A stretch of 64,000 bases of DNA from Demequina soli (GCF_000971195.1 NZ_BBLZ01000002.1:623490-687489); one strand, 5' to 3'. Positions 53,161 through 62,203 are shown, counted from the stretch's first letter. The notes: generated by a model not told the origin, from the letters alone. Translations and numbers: made by a program.

Positions 53161-54282
53161 ATGGAGACGCAGGCGCCCACCGCATCGTTCACCGTCATCC
53201 CCAACCGTCGCCCCGCGACGGACGAGGAGCGCTGGCTCGCGATGGAGGACCCCGTCTTCGGCAAGGTGTTCACCGACCACATGGCGCGCGCCACGTGGCG
53301 TGAGGGCGAGGGCTGGGCCGACCGCCGCATCGTCCCCCTGGCCCCCATCCCCATGCACCCGGGCGCGGCCGTGCTTCACTACGCCCAGCAGGCCTTCGAG
53401 GGTCTCAAGGCGTACCGCTGGGAGGACGGCTCCATCCACCTGTTCCGCCCCGAGGCCAACGCGGCGCGCCTCGCGGCGTCCTGCGCGCGCCTCGCGCTGC
53501 CCACCGTGTCCGAGGCGGACTTCCTCGCCGCCGTGACCGGCGTGGTCGAGGCCGACCGGAACTGGGTGCCCTCCACCGCCGGCGCGAGCCTGTACCTGCG
53601 CCCGCTCGTCATGGCGACCGAGCCGAGCCTGCTGGTCCAGCCGGCCGCCGAGGTGGACTTCCTCGTGACCGCGTCGCCCGTGGGTGCGTATCTGAGCGAC
53701 GGCACGCAGGGCGTGTCGATCTGGGTGTCGCGCGGCTACCACCGCGCCAACCCGGGCGGCACCGGCGAGGCCAAGACGGGCGGCAACTACGCGGCCAGCA
53801 TGCTCCCGCAGAAGGAGGCCAAGGAGCACGGCTGCGGCCAGGTGCTGTTCCTCGACGCGAAGGAGGACACCTACGTCGAGGAGCTCGGCGGCATGAACCT
53901 CATCGCCGTGCGCGCCGACGGCTCGATCCTCACCCCGCGCCTGTCCGGCACCATCCTCGCGGGCGTGACCCGCGACTCGATCCTCACGCTCCTGCGCGAC
54001 GAGGGCCGCGCCGTCGAGGAGCGCGACGTCGCGCTCGCGGAGATCATCGCGGGACTCGAGATCGGCGAGATCGTCGAGCTGTTCGCGTGCGGCACCGCCG
54101 CCGTGGTCACCCCGATCGCCCGCCTGGTCTCCGACGACTTCGACATCGCGGTGCCCGAGCGGGACGGGGACGATGCGTCGGTCGCCCGGTCCGTCCTCGA
54201 GCGCCTCACCGCGATCCAGTACGGCCGCGCGGAGGACCCGCACGGCTGGACCACCGAGGTGGTGCCCGCGCCCGAGGGCTGA
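53161..54282 (+). CDS. Second branched-chain-amino-acid aminotransferase-like protein
   Basis: A 373-residue PLP aminotransferase homologous to IlvE at 20622 over its full length. It keeps the PLP Lys (EAKTGGNYAASMLP), the VLHYAQQAFEGLKAYRW segment and ELFACGTAAVVTPIA. It has lost the Cys before GGN. The two genes even share decamer-like sequence in the 5' part (cgcatcgttc vs cgcatcgtcc). It may be a paralogue for other amino donors or a redundant IlvE. A TAGGCT box (53149-53154) lies 6 nt before the ATG. Confidence 0.9.
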   Translation: METQAPTASFTVIPNRRPATDEERWLAMEDPVFGKVFTDHMARATWREGEGWADRRIVPLAPIPMHPGAAVLHYAQQAFEGLKAYRWEDGSIHLFRPEANAARLAASCARLALPTVSEADFLAAVTGVVEADRNWVPSTAGASLYLRPLVMATEPSLLVQPAAEVDFLVTASPVGAYLSDGTQGVSIWVSRGYHRANPGGTGEAKTGGNYAASMLPQKEAKEHGCGQVLFLDAKEDTYVEELGGMNLIAVRADGSILTPRLSGTILAGVTRDSILTLLRDEGRAVEERDVALAEIIAGLEIGEIVELFACGTAAVVTPIARLVSDDFDIAVPERDGDDASVARSVLERLTAIQYGRAEDPHGWTTEVVPAPEG

Positions 54283-54285
54283 GGC

Positions 54286-55224
54286 CTACTCGGGCAGCAC
54301 GTCCCTCGGGTCGAGCTGCCCCTGGTCGACCAGCAGCAGCTGGAAGTCGTGGAACGTCTCCGCGAACAGCAGGCCTCCCGCGTCCGTGCGCACGACGTAC
54401 AGCGCGTTCGACTCGAGGGGGTCGGCCGCGGCCGCGATCGCGGTCTCGGCCGGGTTGCCGATGGGGGTCGGCGGCAGGCCCTCGTACATGAACGTGTTGT
54501 AGGGGCTGTCGACCGCGAAGCCGTCGTCGGACACGGTGCGCTCGTCGGCGTGCGTGACGTAGACCAGCGGCGACTCGAGGTCGAGCGTCATCCCTGCGGC
54601 GAGCCGGTTCTCGATGAGGCCGGTGAGCATCCGCCAGTCGCCGACCGCGGCGTCGGGCGCCTCATTCTCGACGATCGACGCGATCGTGAGGATGTGCTGC
54701 CATCGGGCGCGCTGCTCCACGGCGTCGGACATGCGCTGGACCTGCCCGCCCACCATGGCGCTCGCGGCCCCCTCGAGCGAGGTGCCCGCGTAGCTGCCCG
54801 GCGCGAGCCAGCCCTCGACCTGGCCGTCGGCCTCGGGCGGCAGCGAGGCGACCAGCGCCGCGGTCGCCTCCTCGGGCGTGACGTCGAAGGCGCCTGCGAG
54901 CGCCTCGGCGACCCGTTCGGCTCGCTCGCCCGCGGTGACGCCGAGCGCGCGCACGGGGGCGTCCGGGGTCGGGGCAGCTGACGTGCTGGGTGCCGGTGAG
55001 TCCACGGCGGGTGCGACAGCGCCGTGGTCGCCGGCCCGGAGCAGGCCGTAGGTGCCCGCGCCCAGCACGGCGAGTCCCGCCACGGAGCCGACCCCCGCGC
55101 GCGCGGCGCGCTGACGACGCACCCGGCGCGTCACGGGGGACAGGTCGCCGGCGAGCGCCGTGGTCTCGAACTCGCGGGCGCCGGAGCGCTCGAGGTCGCG
55201 AAGGATGTCGTGCGCGGTGGTCAT
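54286..55224 (-). CDS. Membrane-anchored MltG-like protein coupled to an ECF sigma factor
   Basis: A 312-residue protein. Residues 1-60 carry a cytoplasmic tail with the pattern SPVTRRVRRQRAARAG and a transmembrane helix (about 44-65), much like the partners of the other three sigma genes here. Residues about 90-300 match the MltG/YceG lytic transglycosylase domain: ILTIASIVENEAPD with the catalytic Glu, then IENRLAAGMTLDLESPLVY and a Tyr-Asn-Thr-x-x-Tyr-like loop (SPYNTFMYEGLPPTPIGNPA). It would cut nascent peptidoglycan strands. The 4-bp overlap with the sigma gene suggests it acts as or with an anti-sigma factor. Confidence 0.78.
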   Translation of the reverse strand: MTTAHDILRDLERSGAREFETTALAGDLSPVTRRVRRQRAARAGVGSVAGLAVLGAGTYGLLRAGDHGAVAPAVDSPAPSTSAAPTPDAPVRALGVTAGERAERVAEALAGAFDVTPEEATAALVASLPPEADGQVEGWLAPGSYAGTSLEGAASAMVGGQVQRMSDAVEQRARWQHILTIASIVENEAPDAAVGDWRMLTGLIENRLAAGMTLDLESPLVYVTHADERTVSDDGFAVDSPYNTFMYEGLPPTPIGNPAETAIAAAADPLESNALYVVRTDAGGLLFAETFHDFQLLLVDQGQLDPRDVLPE

Positions 55225-55772
55225 CGTGCGCCTCCCTGGGGGTGAACCGGTGCGGTCTCGATCTCGGTGAAGTCGACGCCGGGGGCCGCCTCGCGGAGGC
55301 GCGCGACGCCGTCGGACAGGTAGCGCTTGACGGTGCCCTCGGCCAGCCCGAGCGTGGACGCCACGCCCGCGACGGTCATGTCCTCGAGGTAGCGCAGCAC
55401 CACGCAGGCCCGCTCGCGCGGCGCGAGGGTGAGCAGGGCGGCCCGGAGGTCCAGCGCATCGTCCACCGCGCCCGACGGGTCGGGGACGCGGGCCAGGTCA
55501 GGCCGGTCCCGGACATCCACACCCGCCGCGAGCGGTCGCGCCTTCGCGCGCCGGCCCGAGTCGACGAACGCCGTCGTGATCGCGCGCTTGACGTAGGCGT
55601 GCGCCGAGTCGAGCGAGCCGAGAGCCCGCCCCGACCGGAACGTCCGCACGAGCGCGTCCTGCAGCAGGTCCTCCGCGTGGTCGCGGTCGCCCGCGAGGAC
55701 GTACGCGTACCCGAACAGCGCCGGCCCGCGCTCGCGGACCAGCCTGTCGAGCATCGTCGCCCAGGCGCTCAT
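55221..55772 (-). CDS. ECF RNA polymerase sigma factor (pair A)
   Basis: A 183-residue ECF sigma. Region 2 is clear (LFGYAYVLAGDRDHAEDLLQ, then AYVKRAITTAFVDSGRR) and region 4 has RERACVVLRYLEDMTVAGVA. GGAGG precedes the ATG. Its stop overlaps the MltG-like gene by 4 bp. It is one of four sigma genes in this array and one of the two with intact region 2; it should direct its own promoter set, perhaps cell-wall genes. Confidence 0.88.
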   Translation of the reverse strand: MSAWATMLDRLVRERGPALFGYAYVLAGDRDHAEDLLQDALVRTFRSGRALGSLDSAHAYVKRAITTAFVDSGRRAKARPLAAGVDVRDRPDLARVPDPSGAVDDALDLRAALLTLAPRERACVVLRYLEDMTVAGVASTLGLAEGTVKRYLSDGVARLREAAPGVDFTEIETAPVHPQGGAR

Positions 55773-55872
55773 CGGGTTCCTCCACCTGTCATGCCGGGTA
55801 GTACGCACGCGGTGTGTCCAGGGTTGGGGACGATGCGTGGGGAGCGTCGGAGGGCGCGCCTACAGTGGTCGC

Positions 55873-56412
55873 ATGCCCGGCCCGATCCCCGACTACACGC
55901 TCACCCGGAAGCGGATGAAGAACGTGCGGATGACGGTCGCGCACGGGTCGGGGGAGGTGCGCGTGAGCGCGCCGCTGAGGATGCCGCAGCGGGACATCGA
56001 CGCGTGGGTGCGCTCGAAGGCGTCGTGGATCGCGGCGCGCCAGGCGGAGGCCGTCGTGCTGCCGGCGCCTCTCGCGCCCGGGCCGGAGGCCGACGCGCTT
56101 CGCCGCGCGCTGCGTCCCATCCTGACCGCGCTGCTCGACGAGTGGGTACCGCGCATGGGCGTGCCGCATCCGACCTGGCAGATGCGCATCATGCGGACCC
56201 GATGGGGCAGCTGCAACAAGGTCAAGCGGTCCGTGACCTTCTCGGTGGAGCTGGGCCGCAAGGACTACCACCTGGTCGAGTACGTGGTGGTGCACGAGCT
56301 CGCCCACCTCATCGAGCCCAACCACGGCGCCGGCTTCTACGCCGTGATGGACCGCTACCTGCCGGGCTGGCAGGAGCACCGCGCGGAGCTCAACGGCCGC
56401 CAGGTCGACTGA
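55873..56412 (+). CDS. YgjP-like metallopeptidase (DUF45)
   Basis: A 179-residue protein with the zinc-binding HELAH motif (VVVHELAHLIEPNHGAGFY), preceded by RTRWGSCNKVKRSVTFSVEL, the YgjP-like signature. Members are cytosolic M48-like zinc peptidases of unclear target. It lies between sigma pair A and the other three pairs but on the opposite strand. A TACAGT box (55861-55866) lies 6 nt before the ATG, so leaderless initiation is likely. Confidence 0.88.
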   Translation: MPGPIPDYTLTRKRMKNVRMTVAHGSGEVRVSAPLRMPQRDIDAWVRSKASWIAARQAEAVVLPAPLAPGPEADALRRALRPILTALLDEWVPRMGVPHPTWQMRIMRTRWGSCNKVKRSVTFSVELGRKDYHLVEYVVVHELAHLIEPNHGAGFYAVMDRYLPGWQEHRAELNGRQVD

Positions 56413-56416
56413 CGCC

Positions 56417-57991
56417 TCAGCCGGCGCCGAGCTCCACCGGCACCTCGAGGATCAGCACCCGCGTGGGGTCGTCGACGAACGCCATGGTCGCCTGTACCGT
56501 CGCGGAACCCTCGCCGGAGGCGAGAGCACGGGTGAGTGCGGGAAGGTTGAGACCTTGCGCGACGGTGTCAACGTTCGATCGCACCGTCGACGACGTCCCG
56601 ATCATGAGGTCGGGGAACAGCGTCGTGTTCCACGAGAAGCCGCCGCCCAGCCACGCGCTGCGCGACCGGTCGTCGCGCCACGCGCTCGATAGCGTGGCGA
56701 CCGCGTCCTCGGTCGCCACGAGCGGCCAGCGCGCGGTGCCTATCGATTCGGGCTCCGCCTCCAGCACCGCGCGCAGGCCCTCCACGCGGACGGTCGAGGA
56801 CCCCGCGGTCTCAAGGCCCCACGACACCGCGGCAATGTCCGCGCCCGTGGTGAGCGCGCCATCGGTCGCCGCCAGGACGGGCCCGTCGACCCATCCCGCG
56901 TCACAGCCGAGCTCGATCCCCTCGTTCGGCACGTCCGCCTCGCCGTCCTGCCATCCCTCGGCGGACTCGGGGACGTCGCAGAGCAGTGCCGCCTGCTTGT
57001 CCTCGGGGGCCTCGTCGCCGATCGCGCGCGGCATCCAGGTCGCCGCGAGCTCATCTGCGCTCACGGTCCGCCCGAGCTCGACCGGGGCCGAGGCCTCGAG
57101 GATGAGACCGGAGCCGTCCGCGGTGTGGATCAGCCCGACCTGGACGGTGAGCGTCGCCCCCGCGGCGCCGGTCACGATGTCCCACAGCGGGTCCGCGTCC
57201 GCGCCGGTGCCGGTGCCGGGACGGGTCGCGGTGAAGGTGGCGCTCTGGCCGAAGCCTTCGCCGGCCCCGAGGCTGATCGCCGAGATCATGGGGGAGTTGT
57301 GCGCGATCCGCGTCGCGTCGGTGGCCCACAGCGACGTGCCGGCAAAGGTGCCCAGGTCCAGGGTGGACATGCGTCCCGGGGCGGCGTCCGGGTCAGCGAG
57401 CAGCGCGACGGTGGTGTCCGCGAGCTCGAGCGTGAGCGGCGTGGCGGTCTTGTTGGTGATCCGCCAGTCGACCTGGACCACCGCGCTGTCCTTGCCCTCC
57501 GTCGCCCAGACCCGTGTCTGTGCCGGGTCGATCGCGATGACGGAGCCATCGCCGACCCACAGCGCGTCGCACGGCGCCAGCATCTCGTTCTCCTGGGTGT
57601 CGGGACACAGGAGCGCCTCCTGCCCGGGCTCCCCGACCTCCTGCCCACGTGTCCGCGGCCGCGCATTGGCGAGCAGGATGTCGCCGTACGCCGCCGCGCC
57701 CGCCTCCGACCGGGCCTGCGAGGGTTCGGTCGTGCGCGTCACGGTCGTCGCGGACGCCGGCGCGTCGCCGTCCGCCGCGCCGGGATCCGCCGTCCGGCCC
57801 GCCCCGCCGAGCACGGAAGCGACCAGCGCGATCGCCGCGACGCCCGCGACGGCGCCACCGCCGAGCGTGAGCATCCGCCGGCGGCGCAGCCGCGTCCCGA
57901 CGCGCGCGACGAGCGCCTCGGCCTCCGCCTCGGCGCGTTCCCGCCCCGCCTCCGCCTCGCGCGCGAGCGCCCGCTCGAGCGCGGCGCTCAC
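56417..57991 (-). CDS. Membrane-anchored duplicated-domain protein (pair B partner)
   Basis: A 524-residue protein: cytoplasmic tail with a charged coiled segment (REAEAGRERAEAEAEALVAR), an RRRR stop signal, one transmembrane helix (about 42-62), then a large external part. The external part holds two related units, each with two spaced Cys and an aromatic Asp-type motif: LLCPDTQENEMLAPCDALWVGD in the first and LLCDVPESA with LGCDAGWVDGP in the second, followed by Ig-like strands (VDWRITNKTATPLTLELADT). GTG start overlaps sigma B by 4 bp. No known family. Homologous to the proteins at 58574 and 60695. Confidence 0.72.
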   Translation of the reverse strand: MSAALERALAREAEAGRERAEAEAEALVARVGTRLRRRRMLTLGGGAVAGVAAIALVASVLGGAGRTADPGAADGDAPASATTVTRTTEPSQARSEAGAAAYGDILLANARPRTRGQEVGEPGQEALLCPDTQENEMLAPCDALWVGDGSVIAIDPAQTRVWATEGKDSAVVQVDWRITNKTATPLTLELADTTVALLADPDAAPGRMSTLDLGTFAGTSLWATDATRIAHNSPMISAISLGAGEGFGQSATFTATRPGTGTGADADPLWDIVTGAAGATLTVQVGLIHTADGSGLILEASAPVELGRTVSADELAATWMPRAIGDEAPEDKQAALLCDVPESAEGWQDGEADVPNEGIELGCDAGWVDGPVLAATDGALTTGADIAAVSWGLETAGSSTVRVEGLRAVLEAEPESIGTARWPLVATEDAVATLSSAWRDDRSRSAWLGGGFSWNTTLFPDLMIGTSSTVRSNVDTVAQGLNLPALTRALASGEGSATVQATMAFVDDPTRVLILEVPVELGAG

Positions 57992-58524
57992 CGGGCACCG
58001 CCGATCGCGATGGTCGTGCTCTCGAACAGGCCGCCCTCGAGCACGTCGTCGAGCCGCAGGCCCAGGCCGGGTCGTGCGGCGCTCAGCTGCTCCACCGCGC
58101 GCGTGAGGGCCTCCCGCACCGCGCCCGCGCGCAGGCTCGTCTCGATCGCGATGGCGTCCACCGCGAGCCCGTCGCGGTAGCGCATGACGAGGACCGCGCG
58201 CTCGCGCGGCGCGAGTGTCGCCAGCGCCGCGAGCGTGGCCGCCTCGTCCGGGTCGTCGGTGGCAGGCGTCTCGACGGGTCCGCGATCCATCCGCACCGCC
58301 GCCCGGCGCAGGGCCGCGCGCACGGCGACCGCCGCATCGTCCGGCGTCTCGGGCAGCGGCCCGCGACCGACCACGCGGGCAAGGGCCGCCTCCACCAGGT
58401 CGACCGCTCCCGACGAGGACCCGGTCAGCACGCGCCCGTACGCGAGCAGGTCCGACGCGTGCGCGCGCATCGTCGCCTCGAGCATCCGCTGCCGTGCCCC
58501 CACCGCGTCCCCCTTCGCCTGCAT
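57988..58524 (-). CDS. Divergent ECF-like sigma factor (pair B)
   Basis: A 178-residue sigma-like protein. Region 4 is well kept (LATLAPRERAVLVMRYRDGL, AIAIETSLRAGAVREAL), but region 2 is changed: the usual Asp-Leu-x-Gln-Asp is DLVEAALARV, and the -10-recognition helix reads RAALRRAAVRMDR rather than the VKRAI..FIDTHRR type of the other sigmas. It may recognise an atypical promoter or act mainly as a regulator. Stop/start overlap with its partner. Coordinates fit an ATG start. Confidence 0.7.
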   Translation of the reverse strand: MQAKGDAVGARQRMLEATMRAHASDLLAYGRVLTGSSSGAVDLVEAALARVVGRGPLPETPDDAAVAVRAALRRAAVRMDRGPVETPATDDPDEAATLAALATLAPRERAVLVMRYRDGLAVDAIAIETSLRAGAVREALTRAVEQLSAARPGLGLRLDDVLEGGLFESTTIAIGGAR

Positions 58525-58573
58525 GGATCCTGCCAGGCGGAACGGGCCGCGCGAGCGCGCACGGCACGGCGTG

Positions 58574-60136
58574 TCACGGCGACGCGCCGGGTGAGGCGCC
58601 GGGCCCCGAGGGCAGCACGAGCGGCGTCTCGAGGATGAGCACGCGGCTGCGGTCGGCGAGGAAGGGCACCGCGGTCACCACGGTCGCCGCGCCGCGTGAT
58701 GCGAGCGCCGCGGCGACGGCGTCGACGTCCACGATCTGCCCCGAGCTGAGCAGCCCGGGATAGAGCGCGTCCTGACCGGCGAGGCGCGTGCCGCCGGCCA
58801 CGGACATGTCGAACGTGACGTTGCTCAGCCACGCGAGGCGCCGCCCGTCGCGCAGCCACGCGCTGCTGGGGGTGACGACGACCGAGCCGAGCAGCGACAG
58901 CGTGTCGCCGGTCCGCCGGACACCCGCGGGCCTCGGCTCGAGCATGAGCGCGGTCCGCGCGACCAGCAGCGTGCGGCCGGTCGCGTTGCGCGCGCTCCAC
59001 TCGACCGACGGCTCGGGCGTGCCCGGGATCACCCGGAGCGTGCCATCGTCGACCACCACCGGGCCCGCGACCCACCCGGGCTCGCACGCCACCTGCTCGG
59101 CGCGCAGGGGCACGTGGTAGTTCTCGTACGCCGAGGAGCGCATGCCCCGCGGCACGTCGCACAGCAGCGCCGCCTGGGCGTCCGTGGGCGCCGCCTCGCC
59201 GCGGGTGCGCGGCGACCACGAGGGCACGAGGGTGTCGGCGGAGACCCCCAGCGGCGGGATCGACAGCGACATGGAGGTCTCGAGCATCAACGCGTAGCCC
59301 GGGCTCGACCCGGCGGGCGCGACCCCGATCTCCAGGGTGAGGGTCGCCCGCGCCGCCGCGGTGACCGTGTCCCACACGGCGTCCGGCGGCGCGCCCGCGA
59401 CGGGCTGGTCGGCGTCGAAGACCGCGGTGCCGCTCACCGTGTCGCCCGCGGCCACGACGGTGCGCGACAGCGCGTCCACGTGGCGGGCGAGGCGCGAGTC
59501 GTCCGCCACCCACAGCGACCCGCCGCGGTAGGTGCCATGCGCGACGATGCGCTCCGTGCCCGCATTCCGGGTGGGGTGGGTGAGAAGCGCCGCGACCGCG
59601 TCGTCGGCCTCGAGCGCGAGCGCGGTGGTGCCCACGTTGGTCGCGGTCCAATCGATAGCGACGCGCGCGTGGCCGCCCGCGCGGTAGGCCGTCACGGTCG
59701 ACCGTCCCGGATCGATCCGCAGCAGCGCGCGGTCGCCCACCCACACCGCGGGGCACGGCGCGAGGGCGTCGGTCCGCGCGGGCCCGGTGCACACGATCGC
59801 GGGCTGCGCGATGAAACCCGGGTACTGGTCGCGCTCGCGCGGCACGCCCGTGCCCACGAGGTCCTGCGAGTGCAGCACCGTCGGGTGGGCCGTGCGCGCC
59901 ACGGGCGCCGCGTGCGTGGAGGACGCGGCCACGCGTGCCGGGTCCCCCGCGTCCGCGTGCACGATGGTCGCGGCCGCCAGCCCGGCGAGCGCGAGCCCCG
60001 CGAGGGCATAGGCCCCGGCGCCGAGCCGGCGCCGCCGTCGCACCCGCACGACCGCGCGCTCCCGGATGCCGTCGACCTCGCCCGCCGAGGCGTGAGCGGC
60101 CTCCTCCTCGAACGCGTCCCGCAGCTCCGCGCTCAC
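58574..60136 (-). CDS. Membrane-anchored duplicated-domain protein (pair C partner)
   Basis: A 520-residue homologue of the pair B partner with the same plan: acidic cytoplasmic tail (AELRDAFEEEAAHASAG), RRRRR, one helix (about 38-58) and two external units. Cys pairs lie in IVCTGPARTDALAPCPAVWV and LLCDVPRGM/VACEPGWV. Strands such as IDWTATNVGTTALALEADD resemble Ig-like domains. Starts at GTG 60136 overlapping sigma C. Function unknown; the tail may bind the sigma factor. Confidence 0.7.
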   Translation of the reverse strand: MSAELRDAFEEEAAHASAGEVDGIRERAVVRVRRRRRLGAGAYALAGLALAGLAAATIVHADAGDPARVAASSTHAAPVARTAHPTVLHSQDLVGTGVPRERDQYPGFIAQPAIVCTGPARTDALAPCPAVWVGDRALLRIDPGRSTVTAYRAGGHARVAIDWTATNVGTTALALEADDAVAALLTHPTRNAGTERIVAHGTYRGGSLWVADDSRLARHVDALSRTVVAAGDTVSGTAVFDADQPVAGAPPDAVWDTVTAAARATLTLEIGVAPAGSSPGYALMLETSMSLSIPPLGVSADTLVPSWSPRTRGEAAPTDAQAALLCDVPRGMRSSAYENYHVPLRAEQVACEPGWVAGPVVVDDGTLRVIPGTPEPSVEWSARNATGRTLLVARTALMLEPRPAGVRRTGDTLSLLGSVVVTPSSAWLRDGRRLAWLSNVTFDMSVAGGTRLAGQDALYPGLLSSGQIVDVDAVAAALASRGAATVVTAVPFLADRSRVLILETPLVLPSGPGASPGASP

Positions 60137-60633
60137 GGCCCGACCTCGACATCGCTGGTCTCGAGCAGTCCGCCCGCGAGCGCGTCCTCGACGCTCAGCC
60201 CCGCCTCGGGCCGCGCCGCGACGATCCGCTCGACCGCGCTCTCGAGCCCCTCGCGCACCGCGCGCTCGTGGAGCCCGGCCGCGGCCGCGATCGCCGGAAC
60301 GGCCAGCCCATCGCGATAACGCATCACCAGCAGCGCGCGCTCGCGGGCCGTGAGGGTGCGCAGGGCCTCGCCGGTGGACGATGCGTCGGCGGGCTCCGCG
60401 TCCCACCCCGCCTGGGTGCGGCGCACCGCCGCCCGCTGGACCCTGCGCCGCACCGCCGCCAGCGCATCGTCCGGGGTCTCGGGCGCACGCCCGCTGCCGA
60501 AGGTGGCCACGAGGGCGTCCTCGACCATCGCGGCGGCGGCCCGCTCGTCGCCCGTCAGCACGGTCGCGTAGGCGAGCAGGGCGGCGCCGTGTGCGCGCGT
60601 CGTCGCGTCGAGCGTCCTTGCCCAGCGGTTCAC
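60133..60633 (-). CDS. Divergent ECF-like sigma factor (pair C)
   Basis: A 166-residue sigma-like protein. Region 4 reads LTARERALLVMRYRDGLAVP, with AAAAGLHERAVREGLESA as recognition helix. Region 2 is divergent (LLAYATVLTGDERAAAAMVE, then RRRVQRAAVRRTQ), like pair B. GTG start 60633 is chosen because the domain begins at RWARTLDATTRAHG. Its stop overlaps its partner. The clear resemblance to pair B implies a local duplication. Confidence 0.7.
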   Translation of the reverse strand: MNRWARTLDATTRAHGAALLAYATVLTGDERAAAAMVEDALVATFGSGRAPETPDDALAAVRRRVQRAAVRRTQAGWDAEPADASSTGEALRTLTARERALLVMRYRDGLAVPAIAAAAGLHERAVREGLESAVERIVAARPEAGLSVEDALAGGLLETSDVEVGP

Positions 60634-60694
60634 GGCCGTACCCTTCGCCGCTTCGATGGTCCCACCGAAGCGGCGAAGGGTCATGCGGAGGGCG

Positions 60695-62203
60695 TCAACC
60701 CTCCCAAGGCACCTCGAGGAGGAGCTCGCGGTCGCCGTTGGCGTCGTCGTCGCGCGCGACCCGGATGAGGACCGAGTAGGTGGCGCCGTCCGGCGGGGCG
60801 TCATAGCCCTCGAAGGTGTGCGTGCCCTCGAGGGTGCCGCCGGGCATCAGCTGTCCGTCCGCGGCCGTGAGGTTGGTGAGGAACCCATGGCGCGTCGTGT
60901 GGCTCTGCCAGAGGGTGTCGCCGGAGACGCCGCCCGCGGTGTCCGCCTGGAACCATGTGCTCTCGCCCGCGGGGGTGCTCGGGTCCGTCTCCATGAGGAG
61001 CGCGGTCGACGCGCGGTCGAGCGACAGCGCCGCAGCGGTGGCGTTCTCGAGGGTCCACGAGACCTCGAGCGTGCGGCTCGTGCCATTCACGGCGAAGTCG
61101 AGGGAGCTCAGGCGGAGCTCCTTGCCGCCGGGGATCCACACCGCGTCGCACGTGGGCGAGGTCCCGAGCGTGTCGGCGTCGAGCGGCTCCTGGGTGCGCG
61201 GGTTCTGGTCGCCGCCGACGCGGCAGTCGAGCGCCGCCTGCGCGTCGTCGCGCGTCTCGCCCGGGGTGCGCGGCTCGAGCCCGTCGAACACCCACGACGA
61301 CGGGGTGACGGTGCCGCTCGCGGCGAGGGTCTCGCTCGCCTCGAGGAACAGCTCGCGCGTGCCCGGCGTGCCGTCGGGCGCGATGCGCAACTGGACCGTC
61401 ACGGTGGCGTCGAGCTCGCCGGCGGAGAACCGCTGCGCGATGTCGTTCGCGTCCGAGCCCCGCAGGACCTGTGCCGTGTACGTGGTCGCGCCCTCGTAGT
61501 GGGCGCCCGGCTCGAGCCGGATCGGGCCGCTGTCGCCGCCCATCTCGGCCGAGCGCGTGGTGTCGCTCTGCCACAGCGACGTCCCGACGTACTGCCCGTC
61601 CGCGGTGGACGGGAGCGTGACCACCGCGTCCGGTGCGGTCAGCAGCGCGACCGTCGAGCCGACGGGGTCGATCATCAGCGGATCCGACGACGTGTTGGTG
61701 ACCAGGTACTCGACCCGGATCGACCCTCCGCCGCCCACCACGACCGTCGTGGACTCGAGCTCGATGAGGTGGCTCGTCCCGATCCACATGGCCGGGCAGT
61801 TGTCGAAGACCGTGGTGCTGACCTTGTAGTTGTCCTCGACCCACGGGTTCTTGCCGTCGGCGAGGTAGCAGACGGTCGCCGCCTGCGCGGTGCTGGTCTC
61901 GCCGCGGACGCGCGTCGACATGCCGTGCAGGAGGTCGTCGGCCCGCAGCGCGGGCGTCGCATCCTGTGTCGGGAGGGCCGGCGCCACGTGGTGGCGGCCG
62001 CCGTCCCACTGCAGCGCGGCCGCCGTCACGCCCGCGAGCACGAGCGCCGTGACGCCCACCGTGCCGACGGCGCGCATCGTGCGGGCGCGGCGCACCCGGC
62101 GCCGTGCCGGGGCGACCACCGCATCGTCCACCGGGCGGGTGTCGTACAGTGCGCCGCCGGACTCCGCCTGGCGGGCGAGGGACTCCATCAGCTCGTTGCT
62201 CAT
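60695..62203 (-). CDS. Membrane-anchored duplicated-domain protein (pair D partner)
   Basis: A 502-residue homologue of the two partners at 56417 and 58574. It has a tail with [11 protein letters not shown], one transmembrane helix (about 45-63) and two external units with Cys pairs in TVCYLADGKN/FDNCPAMWIG and LDCRVGGDQN/PTCDAVWIP. Ig-like strands are VEYLVTNTSSDPLMIDPV and LEVSWTLENATAAALSLD. It has an ATG start overlapping the sigma D stop. It is paired with an intact sigma factor and is the probable founder of the array, though this is a guess. Confidence 0.72.
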   Translation of the reverse strand: MSNELMESLARQAESGGALYDTRPVDDAVVAPARRRVRRARTMRAVGTVGVTALVLAGVTAAALQWDGGRHHVAPALPTQDATPALRADDLLHGMSTRVRGETSTAQAATVCYLADGKNPWVEDNYKVSTTVFDNCPAMWIGTSHLIELESTTVVVGGGGSIRVEYLVTNTSSDPLMIDPVGSTVALLTAPDAVVTLPSTADGQYVGTSLWQSDTTRSAEMGGDSGPIRLEPGAHYEGATTYTAQVLRGSDANDIAQRFSAGELDATVTVQLRIAPDGTPGTRELFLEASETLAASGTVTPSSWVFDGLEPRTPGETRDDAQAALDCRVGGDQNPRTQEPLDADTLGTSPTCDAVWIPGGKELRLSSLDFAVNGTSRTLEVSWTLENATAAALSLDRASTALLMETDPSTPAGESTWFQADTAGGVSGDTLWQSHTTRHGFLTNLTAADGQLMPGGTLEGTHTFEGYDAPPDGATYSVLIRVARDDDANGDRELLLEVPWEG

